Assembly (NCBI GenBank): GCA_937924525.1
Contig: CALDSU010000016.1
Location: forward strand, 1 to 64,000
From: an uncultured Bryobacteraceae bacterium
Lineage (GTDB): Bacteria; Acidobacteriota; Terriglobia; Bryobacterales; Bryobacteraceae
DNA: 64,000 nt
Direction: 5' to 3'
The notes under the pieces are model-generated. The model worked only from the letters and a program-made list of their open reading frames with translations, was not told the DNA's origin and searched no databases. The translations under genes and the position numbers were made by a program. Positions 16,655 through 25,356 of this stretch are shown here, piece after piece (within the stretch, counting starts at the first letter, position 1; each line of letters starts with the position of its first letter).

Positions 16655-17899
16655 ATGCCCTCTGCCTTTTCCACCGCCCTCGCGGGCCTGACCGCCCACT
16701 CGATTGGAATCGACGCGGTCGGAAACAACCTGGCCAACCTGAATACGACCGGTTTCAAAGCTTCCAGCGTCGCCTTCCGGGACCTGGTGACGCAGTCGAT
16801 CGGCGTCGGCAACGAAGCGGGGCTGGGAACCTCGCTGCCACAAACCTCGCGCTATTTCACCCAAGGTTCGATCCAGTCCTCAAGCGGCAGCATGGACGCG
16901 GCGCTCAAGGGTGACGGGTTTTTCGTCGTGCGCAGCCTGCTGAACAACGCCGTCGAGTACACCCGGGCCGGCAACTTCCGGGTTGACCGCGACGGCTTTC
17001 TCGTCACCAGCACGGGCGAGCGCGTGCAAGGCTGGGTCGCCGTGAACGGAGTGTTGAACACGAACATCGCCGCCAATGACATTCAACTTCCGGTGGCGGC
17101 CCTGCAAACCCCGGTCCCGACCTCGCAAATGTCACTCGACGCGAACCTGAACGCTTCGGCCGAGGTGGGGGAGAGCTTCTCGAACCCGATCGAAGTGTTC
17201 GACTCCCTCGGAAAAAGCCACATTCTGACCTTTACGTTCACCAAGACCGGAACCAATGCCTGGGAGTGCAACATCTACATTCCCGCCCGGGACCTGGACG
17301 AGTCGGCAGCCGCCTCCGACCCGCCAGTGCTGGTGAACGGACCGATCGCCCTCGAGTTTGGAGCCAATGGGCTCATGAGCAACCCGGATGCGAACGTCAC
17401 CGGCATCACCGTGGCGGGCCTCGCCAACGGGGCCTCCGACATTACTTTTGACTGGAATCTGTTCGCGGGCGCGGTGCCGCGGCTCACGCAGTACGATCAT
17501 CCCTCGGCGGTGAGCGGCAACGCGCAGAACGGGCGGGGCGCGTCCCAGTTGGTCAAAGTCGCCATGGCGGACAACGGCGCCATCATGGCGCAGTTCTCCA
17601 ATGGCCAGCAGAAACAAATCGGGCAACTCGCGGTCGCGGCGATTCGCAACCCCGAGTCCCTCCGCGCCGTGGGCAACAACCTGTTCCAGCAGGGCGCCAA
17701 CACGGCGGACCCCGCCATCGGCCTGCCGAACACCGGCGGCCGCGGCCAGGTGCTCGGGGGAGCGCTCGAAGCATCCAACGTCGACATCGCCCGCGAATTC
17801 ACGCAGTTGATCATCTTGCAACGCGGCTACCAGGCCAACTCCCGCGTGGTCGTCACCGCCGACGAGGTGAGCCAGGAAACCATCAACATGAAACGGTAA
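16655..17899 (+). CDS. flgE: Flagellar hook protein FlgE
   Basis: A 414-residue hook subunit. N-terminal rod-type helix (GIDAVGNNLANLNTTGFKAS), hook signature (AALKGDGFFVVRSL), central FlgE D2 region (FDSLGKSHILTFTFTKTG) and C-terminal helix (LEASNVDIAREFTQLIILQ, RGYQANSRVVVTADEVSQET). The ATG at 16655 is preceded by GGAG. The length is typical for the family. Confidence 0.97.
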   Translation: MPSAFSTALAGLTAHSIGIDAVGNNLANLNTTGFKASSVAFRDLVTQSIGVGNEAGLGTSLPQTSRYFTQGSIQSSSGSMDAALKGDGFFVVRSLLNNAVEYTRAGNFRVDRDGFLVTSTGERVQGWVAVNGVLNTNIAANDIQLPVAALQTPVPTSQMSLDANLNASAEVGESFSNPIEVFDSLGKSHILTFTFTKTGTNAWECNIYIPARDLDESAAASDPPVLVNGPIALEFGANGLMSNPDANVTGITVAGLANGASDITFDWNLFAGAVPRLTQYDHPSAVSGNAQNGRGASQLVKVAMADNGAIMAQFSNGQQKQIGQLAVAAIRNPESLRAVGNNLFQQGANTADPAIGLPNTGGRGQVLGGALEASNVDIAREFTQLIILQRGYQANSRVVVTADEVSQETINMKR

Positions 17900-17908
17900 C
17901 GAAGACCC

Positions 17909-18157
17909 ATGACACCTGCTGAAGAGATCGCCCACCTGGCGGACGTGCCCATCGACCTGGAGGTGGAGCTCGACCGCAAGAACATGCGCATCGAGGAAAT
18001 CCTCGACCTGGACGCCGGGCACGTGATCAAGATGGTCCGCTCCGCCGGGGAAAACGTGGACATCCTGATCGACCGGAGCGTCGTGGGCTTTGGCGAGATC
18101 GTCATCATTGAAGACGCCATGGGGATCCGCGTGACAGACTTCAAAGGCGACGATTAG
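17909..18157 (+). CDS. fliN: FliN-type SpoA-domain motor switch protein (short)
   Basis: An 82-residue protein consisting almost only of a SpoA (FliN/SctQ) domain: LADVPIDLEVELDRKNMRIE, DAGHVIKMVRSAGENVDILI, VGFGEIVIIEDAMGIRVTDF. In the C-ring, FliN tetramers form the cytoplasmic base that binds FliH and contributes to switching. It lies 9 bp after flgE and 12 bp before fliP, where fliM, fliN and fliO normally sit; no fliM is present. A second SpoA protein is encoded at 25357-26178, so one of the two may replace FliM function. Confidence 0.85.
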   Translation: MTPAEEIAHLADVPIDLEVELDRKNMRIEEILDLDAGHVIKMVRSAGENVDILIDRSVVGFGEIVIIEDAMGIRVTDFKGDD

Positions 18158-18169
18158 GGAGGAACAGGC

Positions 18170-19087
18170 ATGATCCTATGGCAGCTTCTCCTGAGCATCC
18201 CCGTCGGCCCCGGCCGCAACCATCCTGGCGGAAGACCCGTTTCCGGAGACGCTGCGCCGCCCGAACTCCGCGGCCGCGGCATGGACGAAGACCAATGGGG
18301 CGCTCTCGCGCAAGCGCAAAGCGCCAGAAAAACCCCGTGGCGCGTCGCGGCCCCGCCGGCGCTGGCGCTTGCCGTGCTGGGGGCCTTTCTCGCCACCGGC
18401 CCGCTCGCTGCCCAGGAACGGCCTTTGCTGGGCGTGACCTTTGATGGCGGAAGGCAGTCCGTGAGCGTGCCGATGCAGGTCACCCTCCTGCTGGCGGCGC
18501 TGACGCTGCTTCCCGCGATCGTGATGGCGGTCACGCCATTCCTGCGCATCACCATCGTGCTTCATTTTCTTCGCCAGGCTTTGGGAACGCAGAACACGCC
18601 CTCGAATCAGGTTCTCCTGGGACTCGCCCTGTTTCTGACCGCGTTGATCATGACGCCCTTGGTCGCCGAGATTCGCGAAAAGGCATGGGATCCCTTCGCG
18701 GACGGCAAACTCACCCAGAGCCAGGCGCTCGAACAGGCCGCGCCGCCGGTGAAGAAGTTCCTGTTGCGGTATGCGCGGGAAAAAGACATCCAGTTGTTCC
18801 TCCAGATCGCCCGCAAGCCGTCGCCGTCTTCCGCTGATCAACTCGAACTGAGCGTGCTGGCGCCCGCCTACGTTCTTTCGGAGCTCAAGGCCGGCTTCCA
18901 GATCGGAGCGGTGTTGTTTCTGCCGTTCCTGGTAATCGATATCGTCGTGGCCTCGGTCACCCTGTCGATCGGGATGGTGCAGTTGCCTCCGGTAATGCTC
19001 TCGGCGCCTTTCAAGATTCTGCTCTTTGTCCTGGTCGATGGGTGGAATTTGCTGGTGGGCTCCTTGGTCCGGAGTTTCTACGCCTAG
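18170..19087 (+). CDS. fliP: Flagellar export apparatus protein FliP with N-terminal extension
   Basis: A 305-residue core export-gate protein. The family part begins with a signal-like helix (PALALAVLGAFLATGPLAAQ) and has the signatures MTPFLRI-like VTPFLRITIVLHFLRQALGT, LTALIMTPLV, ELKAGFQIGAVLFLPFLVID and SIGMVQLPPVMLSAPFKILL. FliP is usually about 250 residues; here about 55 extra residues precede it (MILWQLLLSIPVG then a charged linker). The ATG at 18170 has a strong ribosome binding site (GGGAGGAAC), whereas the internal ATG at 18281 has none. No separate fliO exists, so the extension may be a remnant of, or substitute for, FliO. Confidence 0.9.
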   Translation: MILWQLLLSIPVGPGRNHPGGRPVSGDAAPPELRGRGMDEDQWGALAQAQSARKTPWRVAAPPALALAVLGAFLATGPLAAQERPLLGVTFDGGRQSVSVPMQVTLLLAALTLLPAIVMAVTPFLRITIVLHFLRQALGTQNTPSNQVLLGLALFLTALIMTPLVAEIREKAWDPFADGKLTQSQALEQAAPPVKKFLLRYAREKDIQLFLQIARKPSPSSADQLELSVLAPAYVLSELKAGFQIGAVLFLPFLVIDIVVASVTLSIGMVQLPPVMLSAPFKILLFVLVDGWNLLVGSLVRSFYA

Positions 19088-19107
19088 CGCGCGAGGAAGG
19101 AGGGCCG

Positions 19108-19377
19108 ATGTCTCCGGAGGGCGTCGTGGAGATCGTCAGACGGACGTTGCTGACCACGTTCTGGCTGAGCGCGCCCCTGCTGCTGGTCGGTTTCGCGGCC
19201 GGCATCGCCGTCAGCCTGTTGCAGATCGCGACTTCGATCCAGGATTCGGCGTTCAGCGCGGTACCCCGGCTGGCGGCTTTCTGGCTCGCGATCGCGGTCT
19301 GTCTGCCGTGGATGTTGGCCAAACTCATGTCGTTCACCATAGGCATTCTCGGGGACCTGGCAGCTTATGCGCATTGA
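19108..19377 (+). CDS. fliQ: Flagellar export apparatus protein FliQ
   Basis: An 89-residue two-helix membrane protein of the export gate. Signatures are LTTFWLSAPLLLVGFAAGIA, VSLLQIATSIQDSAFSAVPR and a second hydrophobic helix. Four FliQ copies join FliP and FliR in the export pore. The ATG at 19108 follows GGAGGG. The gene overlaps fliR by 11 bp. Confidence 0.95.
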   Translation: MSPEGVVEIVRRTLLTTFWLSAPLLLVGFAAGIAVSLLQIATSIQDSAFSAVPRLAAFWLAIAVCLPWMLAKLMSFTIGILGDLAAYAH

Positions 19378-20146
19378 ATTGTCCGTGGCATGGCTCTGCG
19401 GCTACCTGCTGGTTCTCGCGCGCGTGGCCGGCATCTTCGCGCTCGCACCGTTTCCGCAATATCGCGCCGCGCCGGGCGCCGTGCGGATGGTGGCGGCGGT
19501 GGCCATCGCCGCCCTGTTAACGCCGGTTTGGACCTCGGCGTTCGAGCCGCTGCCGTCGGGCGACCCGGGATGGCGGCTGGCGGGAGCGCTGGGCGCCGAG
19601 TGTCTGTTCGGCATCTCAGTCGGCCTCGTACTTTCGTTGCTGATGGAGACCTTCCTGCTGGCGGCGCAGTTTCTGGGCTTGCAGGCGGGATACGGCTATG
19701 CTTCCACGATCGATCCGGCCTCGCAGGCGGACGCGGGAGTCCTGCTCGTCCTGGCCCAACTGGCCGCCTGGATGCTTTTCGTCGTCTGCGGCCTTGAACA
19801 ACACGTCCTGCGGGCGCTGGCCCTCAGCATCGAGCGTTTTCCGCCCGGTACGTTCTGGGTGACGGAAGACGCCCGTGCGGCGGTGCTGGCCTTTGGCAAA
19901 AGCGCCGTGGACGCGGCGTTCCGGCTGGCCCTGCCCGTGATCGCGCTCCTCGTGCTGATCGATCTGGCGTTCGCCGCTTTCGGCAAGCTCCACGCGCAAC
20001 TGCAACTCCTTAGCCTGGCCTTCCCCGTGAAGATGCTGGCCGCCCTGATCATGCTGGCCGCCGTGTTTGAAACGTGGCGGAGTTTGTACGGCCGACTGGG
20101 CGTCGAGGCAGCGTTCACGCTGGCGCGGCTTGCGGGGGGCGGGTGA
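19367..20146 (+). CDS. fliR: Flagellar export apparatus protein FliR
   Basis: A 259-residue polytopic membrane protein with about six hydrophobic segments and family features LVLARVAGIFALAPF, GISVGLVLSLLMETFLLAAQ and FLGLQAGYGYASTIDPASQA. It forms the export gate with FliP and FliQ. It begins inside the fliQ end and its stop overlaps the flhB GTG, which indicates coupled translation. Confidence 0.95.
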   Translation: MRIELSVAWLCGYLLVLARVAGIFALAPFPQYRAAPGAVRMVAAVAIAALLTPVWTSAFEPLPSGDPGWRLAGALGAECLFGISVGLVLSLLMETFLLAAQFLGLQAGYGYASTIDPASQADAGVLLVLAQLAAWMLFVVCGLEQHVLRALALSIERFPPGTFWVTEDARAAVLAFGKSAVDAAFRLALPVIALLVLIDLAFAAFGKLHAQLQLLSLAFPVKMLAALIMLAAVFETWRSLYGRLGVEAAFTLARLAGGG

Positions 20147-21201
20147 GCGACCGGGACCAGCGCACCGAGCAGCCGACCGCGCGGAGACTGGAAAAAGCCC
20201 GCGCGGAAGGGCAGTTCCCGGTCAGCCGGGACTTCCTGGCCGGATGGCAGTTCCTGCTGGTGGCGGCGCTCGCAGCTTCGCTGGGCGGCGCGCTGCTCGA
20301 CCGCGTCGCCGCGCTGACGCGGGATCTGTGGCTGGCGGCGTTCCGCTTCCAGGTCACCCCGGTCGAAGTAGTCCGGCTTTATGTTTTCGCCGGATCGCGC
20401 GTTTTCGCGCCCCTGGCGGCGGCCGGCTTGGCCGTGGCCGCCGCGACGCTGGCCGTTCATCTGGCGATCACCCGTTTCGGCTTCGCGTGGAAGAAGCTGC
20501 GGCCGCAAGGGTCCCGGCTCAACCCAGGCCGGCGGCTCCGCGAGCTGCCCGCGCAGAACCTCCCGCAGTTGGTGCAGGCCGCCGTGCTGATGCCGCTCAT
20601 CTGCGCCGCGGTATGGCTGCTGGTCCAGGACCGCTGGGGGGCCTTTGTCCGCCTGCCCCTCGAGAGCGCCGGTTCCGCGCTGCGTGTCGTCGGCGACTCG
20701 GTGCGGACGCTGCTGCGCGATGCCGCCTGGCTCCTGCTGCTGTTCGGCGCCTTCGACTTGTACCGCCAGCAACGGCGGCACGCGCGCGGCCTGCGCATGA
20801 CGCGCCAGGAGGTGCGGGACGAGGCCAAAGAATCGGAAGGTGACCCTCTGGTGAAGAGCCGCCTCCGCCGCTTGCGCAGCGAACTGCTCCGCCGGCGGAT
20901 GATGGCCGAAGTGCCCGCCGCGACGGCGGTGGTGGTCAATCCGACCCACTACGCGGTGGCGCTGCGGTACGACCTGGACCAGATGGCGGCGCCCAAGGTG
21001 GTCGCCAAGGGCAAGAACTATCTGGCGCAGCGCATCCGCGCCGTCGCCCGCGAGCACGGAGTGCCCATCATTGAGAATCCGCCCCTGGCCCAGACGCTAT
21101 ACCGCGCGGTCGAGGTCGGCCAGGAAATTCCGCCGGCGCTTTACCGGGTCGTCGCTGAAGTGTTGGCCTATTTGTTCTCGCTGCGGGGCTGGAGGAGATA
21201 G
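20143..21201 (+). CDS. flhB: Flagellar export switch protein FlhB
   Basis: A 352-residue protein. The N-terminal region (RTEQPTARRLEKARAEGQFP) is typical, followed by four membrane segments, a cytoplasmic linker (MTRQEVRDEAKESEGDPLVK) and the autocleavage site NPTH at VVVNPTHYAVALRYD. Cleavage between Asn and Pro switches export from rod/hook to filament substrates under FliK control. It starts at GTG 20143 overlapping the fliR stop. Confidence 0.97.
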   Translation: MSDRDQRTEQPTARRLEKARAEGQFPVSRDFLAGWQFLLVAALAASLGGALLDRVAALTRDLWLAAFRFQVTPVEVVRLYVFAGSRVFAPLAAAGLAVAAATLAVHLAITRFGFAWKKLRPQGSRLNPGRRLRELPAQNLPQLVQAAVLMPLICAAVWLLVQDRWGAFVRLPLESAGSALRVVGDSVRTLLRDAAWLLLLFGAFDLYRQQRRHARGLRMTRQEVRDEAKESEGDPLVKSRLRRLRSELLRRRMMAEVPAATAVVVNPTHYAVALRYDLDQMAAPKVVAKGKNYLAQRIRAVAREHGVPIIENPPLAQTLYRAVEVGQEIPPALYRVVAEVLAYLFSLRGWRR

Positions 21202-21204
21202 CCC

Positions 21205-23268
21205 GTGCCCCCGAGCATCGCCGCCGCCCACGTCCGCCCTGGTCTCGACAACCTGGGCGTGCCTGTCGCCGTCCTCGGCGTGGTGGTGATCATGATCACC
21301 CCGATTCCCGCGTTCCTGCTGGATCTGCTGATCTCGGCGAACATCACGGTATCGGTGCTGGTCCTGTTGGTTTCGATGTACATCGCGCGGCCGGTGGAGT
21401 TCAACGTCTTCCCCACCGCCCTGTTGCTGCTGACCCTCTTCCGCCTGGCGCTGAATATCTCTTCCTCCCGCGCCATCCTCCTCCACGGCAGTGCGGGCAC
21501 GGCGGCGGCGGGCGAAGTGATTCAGGCCTTCGGCAGCTTTGTGGTGGGGGGCAACTACATCATCGGCGTCGTGATCTTCCTGGTCCTGATCGCCATCCAG
21601 TACGTGGTCATCAACCACGGCGCGGTGCGCATTTCCGAGGTCACCGCGCGTTTCACGCTGGACGCGATGCCCGGCAAGCAGATGTCGATCGACTCCGACC
21701 TGAACGCCGGCCTCATCGATGAGCAGGAAGCACGCCGCCGCCGCCGGGAGATCGCGCGGGAAGCGGAGTTTTACGGCGCGATGGACGGGGCCTCACGTTT
21801 CACCCAGCGCGACGCCGTGGCCAGCATCATCATTACGTTCATCAACATCGCGGCGGGCTTTCTCATCGGCGTGCTGCAGCACGGCATGGATATCCGCAAG
21901 GCGCTCGAGACGTACACCGTGCTCACCATCGGGGATGGCCTGGTCACCGTGATTCCCGCCCTGATGATTTCGGTCTCCGGCGGTCTGGTGGTGACCCGCG
22001 CCAGCTCGGACGGGCGGCTGGCGCACGACCTCCGGCGGCAGGTGTTCGGCGAGCCGCAGCCGCTGCTGCTGGCGGCGGGCGTGCTGCTGGCCTTGTCCGG
22101 GTTCCCGGGTCTGCCGAAGCTTCCCTTTGCGCTGCTGGCGGCGGCCGTGGGGTGGGCCGGCTGGCGGATGCGCCGCAATCAGGCCGCGGCCGGCCTCGAA
22201 GCCGGCGCCGAGCCCAGGGCCGAGCCCCGCGAGAACCTGGAGGCGGCGCTCAAAGTAGAGCCGCTCGCCATCGAAGTCGGGCTTGGCCTTGTCTCGCTGG
22301 TCGAGGGCGGCCCCCAGTCCGTCCTGCTTCGCCGCATCAGCGCCATCCGGCGGCAACTGGCCGCGGAGCTGGGCTACGTCTTGCCGCCGGTCCGCGTGAC
22401 GGATAACCTTTCGCTGCGCGCGCGGGAGTACGTGATTCTCGTGAAGGGCGTGGCGGTTTCGCGGTTTGAACTCCGGCAGGGCTGCGTGCTGGCCTTGCAG
22501 GCAGGCGCCGAGCCTTCCCGCGTTCCTCTGGCGGTCGAGGGGACGCCCACCCGGGAGCCAGCGTTCGATATTCCCGCGCTCTGGGTGCGGGCCGAGCAGG
22601 CGGAAACGGCGCAGGCCGCCGGGTACACGGTGGTGGAGGGGCCAAACGTGCTGGGCACACACCTGCTTGAGGTCGTCCGCCGCCACGCGCATGAGCTGTT
22701 TTCCCGGCAGGACACCAAGAAACTGCTCGACCGGGTCGCCGAAGACCATCCCAAGGTGGTCGAGGACCTGGTGCCGAAGTTGTTGCCGCTGGCGACGGTG
22801 CAGAAGGTGCTCCAGAATCTCCTGCGGGAACGGGTCTCGATCCGGGACGCGGCGACGATCCTCGAGGCGCTGAGCGAAGCGGCGAACATGACTCGCAATC
22901 CGGTGCTCCTGACCGAGTACGCCCGGCAGTCGCTCGGGCGAGCGATCGTGCAGCCGTACCTGGGGCCGAACGGCGAGCTGCAAGCGTTCTTTCTCGACAG
23001 CCGGCTCGAGCAGATGATCGAGAACGCCGTCGAACACGCCGAACACACCAGTCAGCTTCATCTTCCGCCGCAGCAGTTGCGGGAGCTGCTCGACAGAGTT
23101 CAGCGCGTGGTAGGGTCGCCGGAAGGACCCGTGCCTTTGCTGACGACCACGGGCGCGCGCTTCTTCCTCCGGCAGTTGGTCGAAGCGCAGGCCCGCAACC
23201 TGTTTGTCCTCTCCCACAACGAGGTGCCGGCCGGAACCAGAGTCACCTCGCTGGGGCTGATCGCATGA
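21205..23268 (+). CDS. flhA: Flagellar export gate protein FlhA
   Basis: A 687-residue protein with an N-terminal membrane half of about eight helices and a C-terminal cytoplasmic half that forms the nonameric ring. Signatures include FLLDLLISANITVSVLVLLV, FPTALLLLTLFRLALNISSS, the FHIPEP-type cytoplasmic loop (FTLDAMPGKQMSIDSDLNAG) and LSHNEVP near the end. It begins at GTG 21205 with GGAGGA upstream, 4 bp after flhB. The length is normal. Confidence 0.97.
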   Translation: MPPSIAAAHVRPGLDNLGVPVAVLGVVVIMITPIPAFLLDLLISANITVSVLVLLVSMYIARPVEFNVFPTALLLLTLFRLALNISSSRAILLHGSAGTAAAGEVIQAFGSFVVGGNYIIGVVIFLVLIAIQYVVINHGAVRISEVTARFTLDAMPGKQMSIDSDLNAGLIDEQEARRRRREIAREAEFYGAMDGASRFTQRDAVASIIITFINIAAGFLIGVLQHGMDIRKALETYTVLTIGDGLVTVIPALMISVSGGLVVTRASSDGRLAHDLRRQVFGEPQPLLLAAGVLLALSGFPGLPKLPFALLAAAVGWAGWRMRRNQAAAGLEAGAEPRAEPRENLEAALKVEPLAIEVGLGLVSLVEGGPQSVLLRRISAIRRQLAAELGYVLPPVRVTDNLSLRAREYVILVKGVAVSRFELRQGCVLALQAGAEPSRVPLAVEGTPTREPAFDIPALWVRAEQAETAQAAGYTVVEGPNVLGTHLLEVVRRHAHELFSRQDTKKLLDRVAEDHPKVVEDLVPKLLPLATVQKVLQNLLRERVSIRDAATILEALSEAANMTRNPVLLTEYARQSLGRAIVQPYLGPNGELQAFFLDSRLEQMIENAVEHAEHTSQLHLPPQQLRELLDRVQRVVGSPEGPVPLLTTTGARFFLRQLVEAQARNLFVLSHNEVPAGTRVTSLGLIA

Positions 23269-23290
23269 CGAGGATCTCTCGCGGGCGATC

Positions 23291-23318
23291 TAAAGACTTG
23301 TCTTGAAAGGAACGATGG
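23291..23318 (+). promoter_or_regulatory. Possible FliA (sigma-28) promoter before flhF-fliA
   Basis: TAAAG at 23291-23295, then exactly 15 bases, then AACGATGG at 23311-23318. This resembles the sigma-28 pattern TAAA-N15-GCCGATAA, with CGAT conserved in the -10 part. It lies in the 99-bp gap between flhA and flhF, the only sizeable gap in this operon, and could allow fliA to stimulate its own expression. It is a weak match and needs mapping. Confidence 0.35.
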
Positions 23319-23367
23319 AGAAGTAGGGAGAGCCGGGCGGCGCGGGACGCGCCCCGGCGGCCAGGAT

Positions 23368-24576
23368 ATGCGACTGAAGAGCTATTTCACGCCCACCGTG
23401 GAAGCCGCCCTGCGGATGGCGCGGGCGGAACTGGGCGAGAACGCGATGCTCGTCCAATCCCGCAAGGCGAGTGCGGAGGCGCAGCATCTGGGGACCTACG
23501 AGGTGGTGTTCGCCGTCGAGGAGGGCGCACCGCGGCGGCCGGCTTCCGGGCGGTCGCCGGGGCCGGGGGATCCGCAGGCGGCCGTCGAATTTCTCGGCTG
23601 TCAGGTGCAGCAACTCCGCCGACAGGTGGAGCGGCTGGCAGACACCCTGAACAGCCCCGCGACCGGCGGCGGCACGGCGGGCCAGCCGATGGCGGAGCCT
23701 GCGGTCGAGGAACTCTACCGCGCGCTGGTCCGGGCGGACTTGGCGCCGGATCTGGCGCGCCACCTAGCCGAGCGCGCGGCGGGCGATGAACCGGCGGGCT
23801 CGGCGAGCCGCCACGTCCTCGCCCGGGCGCTAGAGGCGCTCGTCAGGATCTCACCGCAACTGGGTGCGCCCCGGAAAGGGGCTGACCGGCCGCGCGTCGC
23901 GGCGCTCGTCGGACCGGCAGGCGCTGGCAAGACTAGCATGCTCGTCAAGCTGGCCGCCCGCTACGGCCTGGAGGCCAGACGCTCCTGCCAGTTACTGTCG
24001 GCCGACACCATCCGGATCGGCGCCGCCGAACAACTGCGCTGCTACGCCGCGATCCTCGGCGTGGGCTGCGAGATCCACGAAACGGTGCGGGCGCTGGAGC
24101 ACGGGATCGAGGAATACCGCCGCAAGCAGCTGATTTTGATCGACACGCCAGGATTCGGCGGCAAGGATCTGGGCCCCGGCCAGGAACTCGCGGAGTTTTT
24201 GGCCAGCCAGCCGGAGATCGACGTCCACCTGGTGCTCCCGGCCACGGCCCGGGCGGCGGATCTCCAGAGGATGTTGGAACGGTTCTCCGCTTTCGAACCC
24301 GATAAACTCGTCTTCACCCGGCTGGATGAGTGCACCACGGCAGGAGCCCTGCTCACCGCGGCCGGCGAGGCGGGACTGCCGATTTCCTTCCTTTCGGACG
24401 GCCAGACCATTCCGGACGACTTCGCCGAGGCTTCGGCGCTGCGGCTGGCGGAGGCCCTGCTCCCGCCGGGTCCGGATGCCGGCGTCGGGAGCAGCCTCCG
24501 GGCGGCGGGCCCGGGCGGCGCCGCGTGCGCCGTGGCGGCCCCCGGCCCAGCCGCCTGGACGCTCGCCGCAGTTTGA
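23368..24576 (+). CDS. flhF: Flagellar biosynthesis GTPase FlhF
   Basis: A 402-residue SRP-type GTPase that sets flagellar position and number. The N-terminal domain (MRLKSYFTPTVEAALRMARA) is followed by a coiled linker, a helical bundle and the G domain at about residues 170-375: P-loop GPAGAGKTSM, QLLSADTIRIGAAEQLRCYA, LILIDTPG and FTRLDE. The last 30 residues are Ala/Pro-rich. Its usual partner FlhG (MinD-like) is not found between flhF and fliA. Confidence 0.95.
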   Translation: MRLKSYFTPTVEAALRMARAELGENAMLVQSRKASAEAQHLGTYEVVFAVEEGAPRRPASGRSPGPGDPQAAVEFLGCQVQQLRRQVERLADTLNSPATGGGTAGQPMAEPAVEELYRALVRADLAPDLARHLAERAAGDEPAGSASRHVLARALEALVRISPQLGAPRKGADRPRVAALVGPAGAGKTSMLVKLAARYGLEARRSCQLLSADTIRIGAAEQLRCYAAILGVGCEIHETVRALEHGIEEYRRKQLILIDTPGFGGKDLGPGQELAEFLASQPEIDVHLVLPATARAADLQRMLERFSAFEPDKLVFTRLDECTTAGALLTAAGEAGLPISFLSDGQTIPDDFAEASALRLAEALLPPGPDAGVGSSLRAAGPGGAACAVAAPGPAAWTLAAV

Positions 24577-24587
24577 GGGTCAATCCC

Positions 24588-25352
24588 ATGCCAGCCAACC
24601 CCTACCAAGCCGCGGCAGGCGCCGGACCCCGGGAACGGGACCGGCTGATCCTTGAGAACCTCCCCCAAGTCCGCCTGATCGCGCGCCGAATCCATGACAA
24701 GCTGCCGGAGAGCGTCAGTTTGGAGGACCTCATCTCCACCGGCATCATCGGGCTGATCACCGCCATCGACCACTTCGACCCCGCCCAGAACGTCAAGCTG
24801 AAAACCTACGCCGAATACAAGATCCGGGGCGCGATCCTCGACAGCCTCCGGGATCTGGACTGGGCGCCCCGCCAGAAGCGAAAGAAGGCCAAACTCATCG
24901 AGGCGGCCATCAGCGCGGCGGAGCGGCGACTGGGGCGGACGCCCGGCGAGGAGGACATCGCCGAGGAGTTGCGCCTCTCGCTCGATGAGTACCACCAGTG
25001 GCTGGTCGAGATCCGCGGCGTGAATGTCGGCAGCCTCGAGCGGGTCGGAGGCGACGAGGAGAGCCGTGATCTGCTCCAGTTCATTGCTGACCGCGAGGAA
25101 GATTGGCCGAGCGAGATCTTTGAACGTGCCGAGCTCGAGAGGATCCTGTCGAACGCCATCGAGCGCATGCCGGCGGTCGAGCGGACCGTGTTGAGTCTGT
25201 ACTACCGCGAGGAACTCACACTCCGGGAGATCGCGCAGGTGATGGATTTGCATGAGAGCCGGGTTTCGCAGTTGAAATCGCAGGCGATTCTGCGCTTGCG
25301 CACGTACCTGGAGCGCCGCTGGCCACGCCGGCGGGGCGGAGGAAGGAGCTAG
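24588..25352 (+). CDS. fliA: Flagellar sigma factor FliA (sigma-28)
   Basis: A 254-residue sigma factor with region 2 (DLISTGIIGLITAIDHFDPA, VKLKTYAEYKIRGAILDSLR, DLDWAPR), region 3 (RRLGRTPGEEDIAEELRLSL) and region 4 (LTLREIAQVMDLHESRVSQL). It directs late flagellar and chemotaxis genes. The ATG at 24588 is chosen because homology starts just after it; the open frame upstream overlaps flhF. The predicted anti-sigma factor FlgM is at the other end of the block. Confidence 0.96.
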   Translation: MPANPYQAAAGAGPRERDRLILENLPQVRLIARRIHDKLPESVSLEDLISTGIIGLITAIDHFDPAQNVKLKTYAEYKIRGAILDSLRDLDWAPRQKRKKAKLIEAAISAAERRLGRTPGEEDIAEELRLSLDEYHQWLVEIRGVNVGSLERVGGDEESRDLLQFIADREEDWPSEIFERAELERILSNAIERMPAVERTVLSLYYREELTLREIAQVMDLHESRVSQLKSQAILRLRTYLERRWPRRRGGGRS

Positions 25353-25356
25353 GCGC

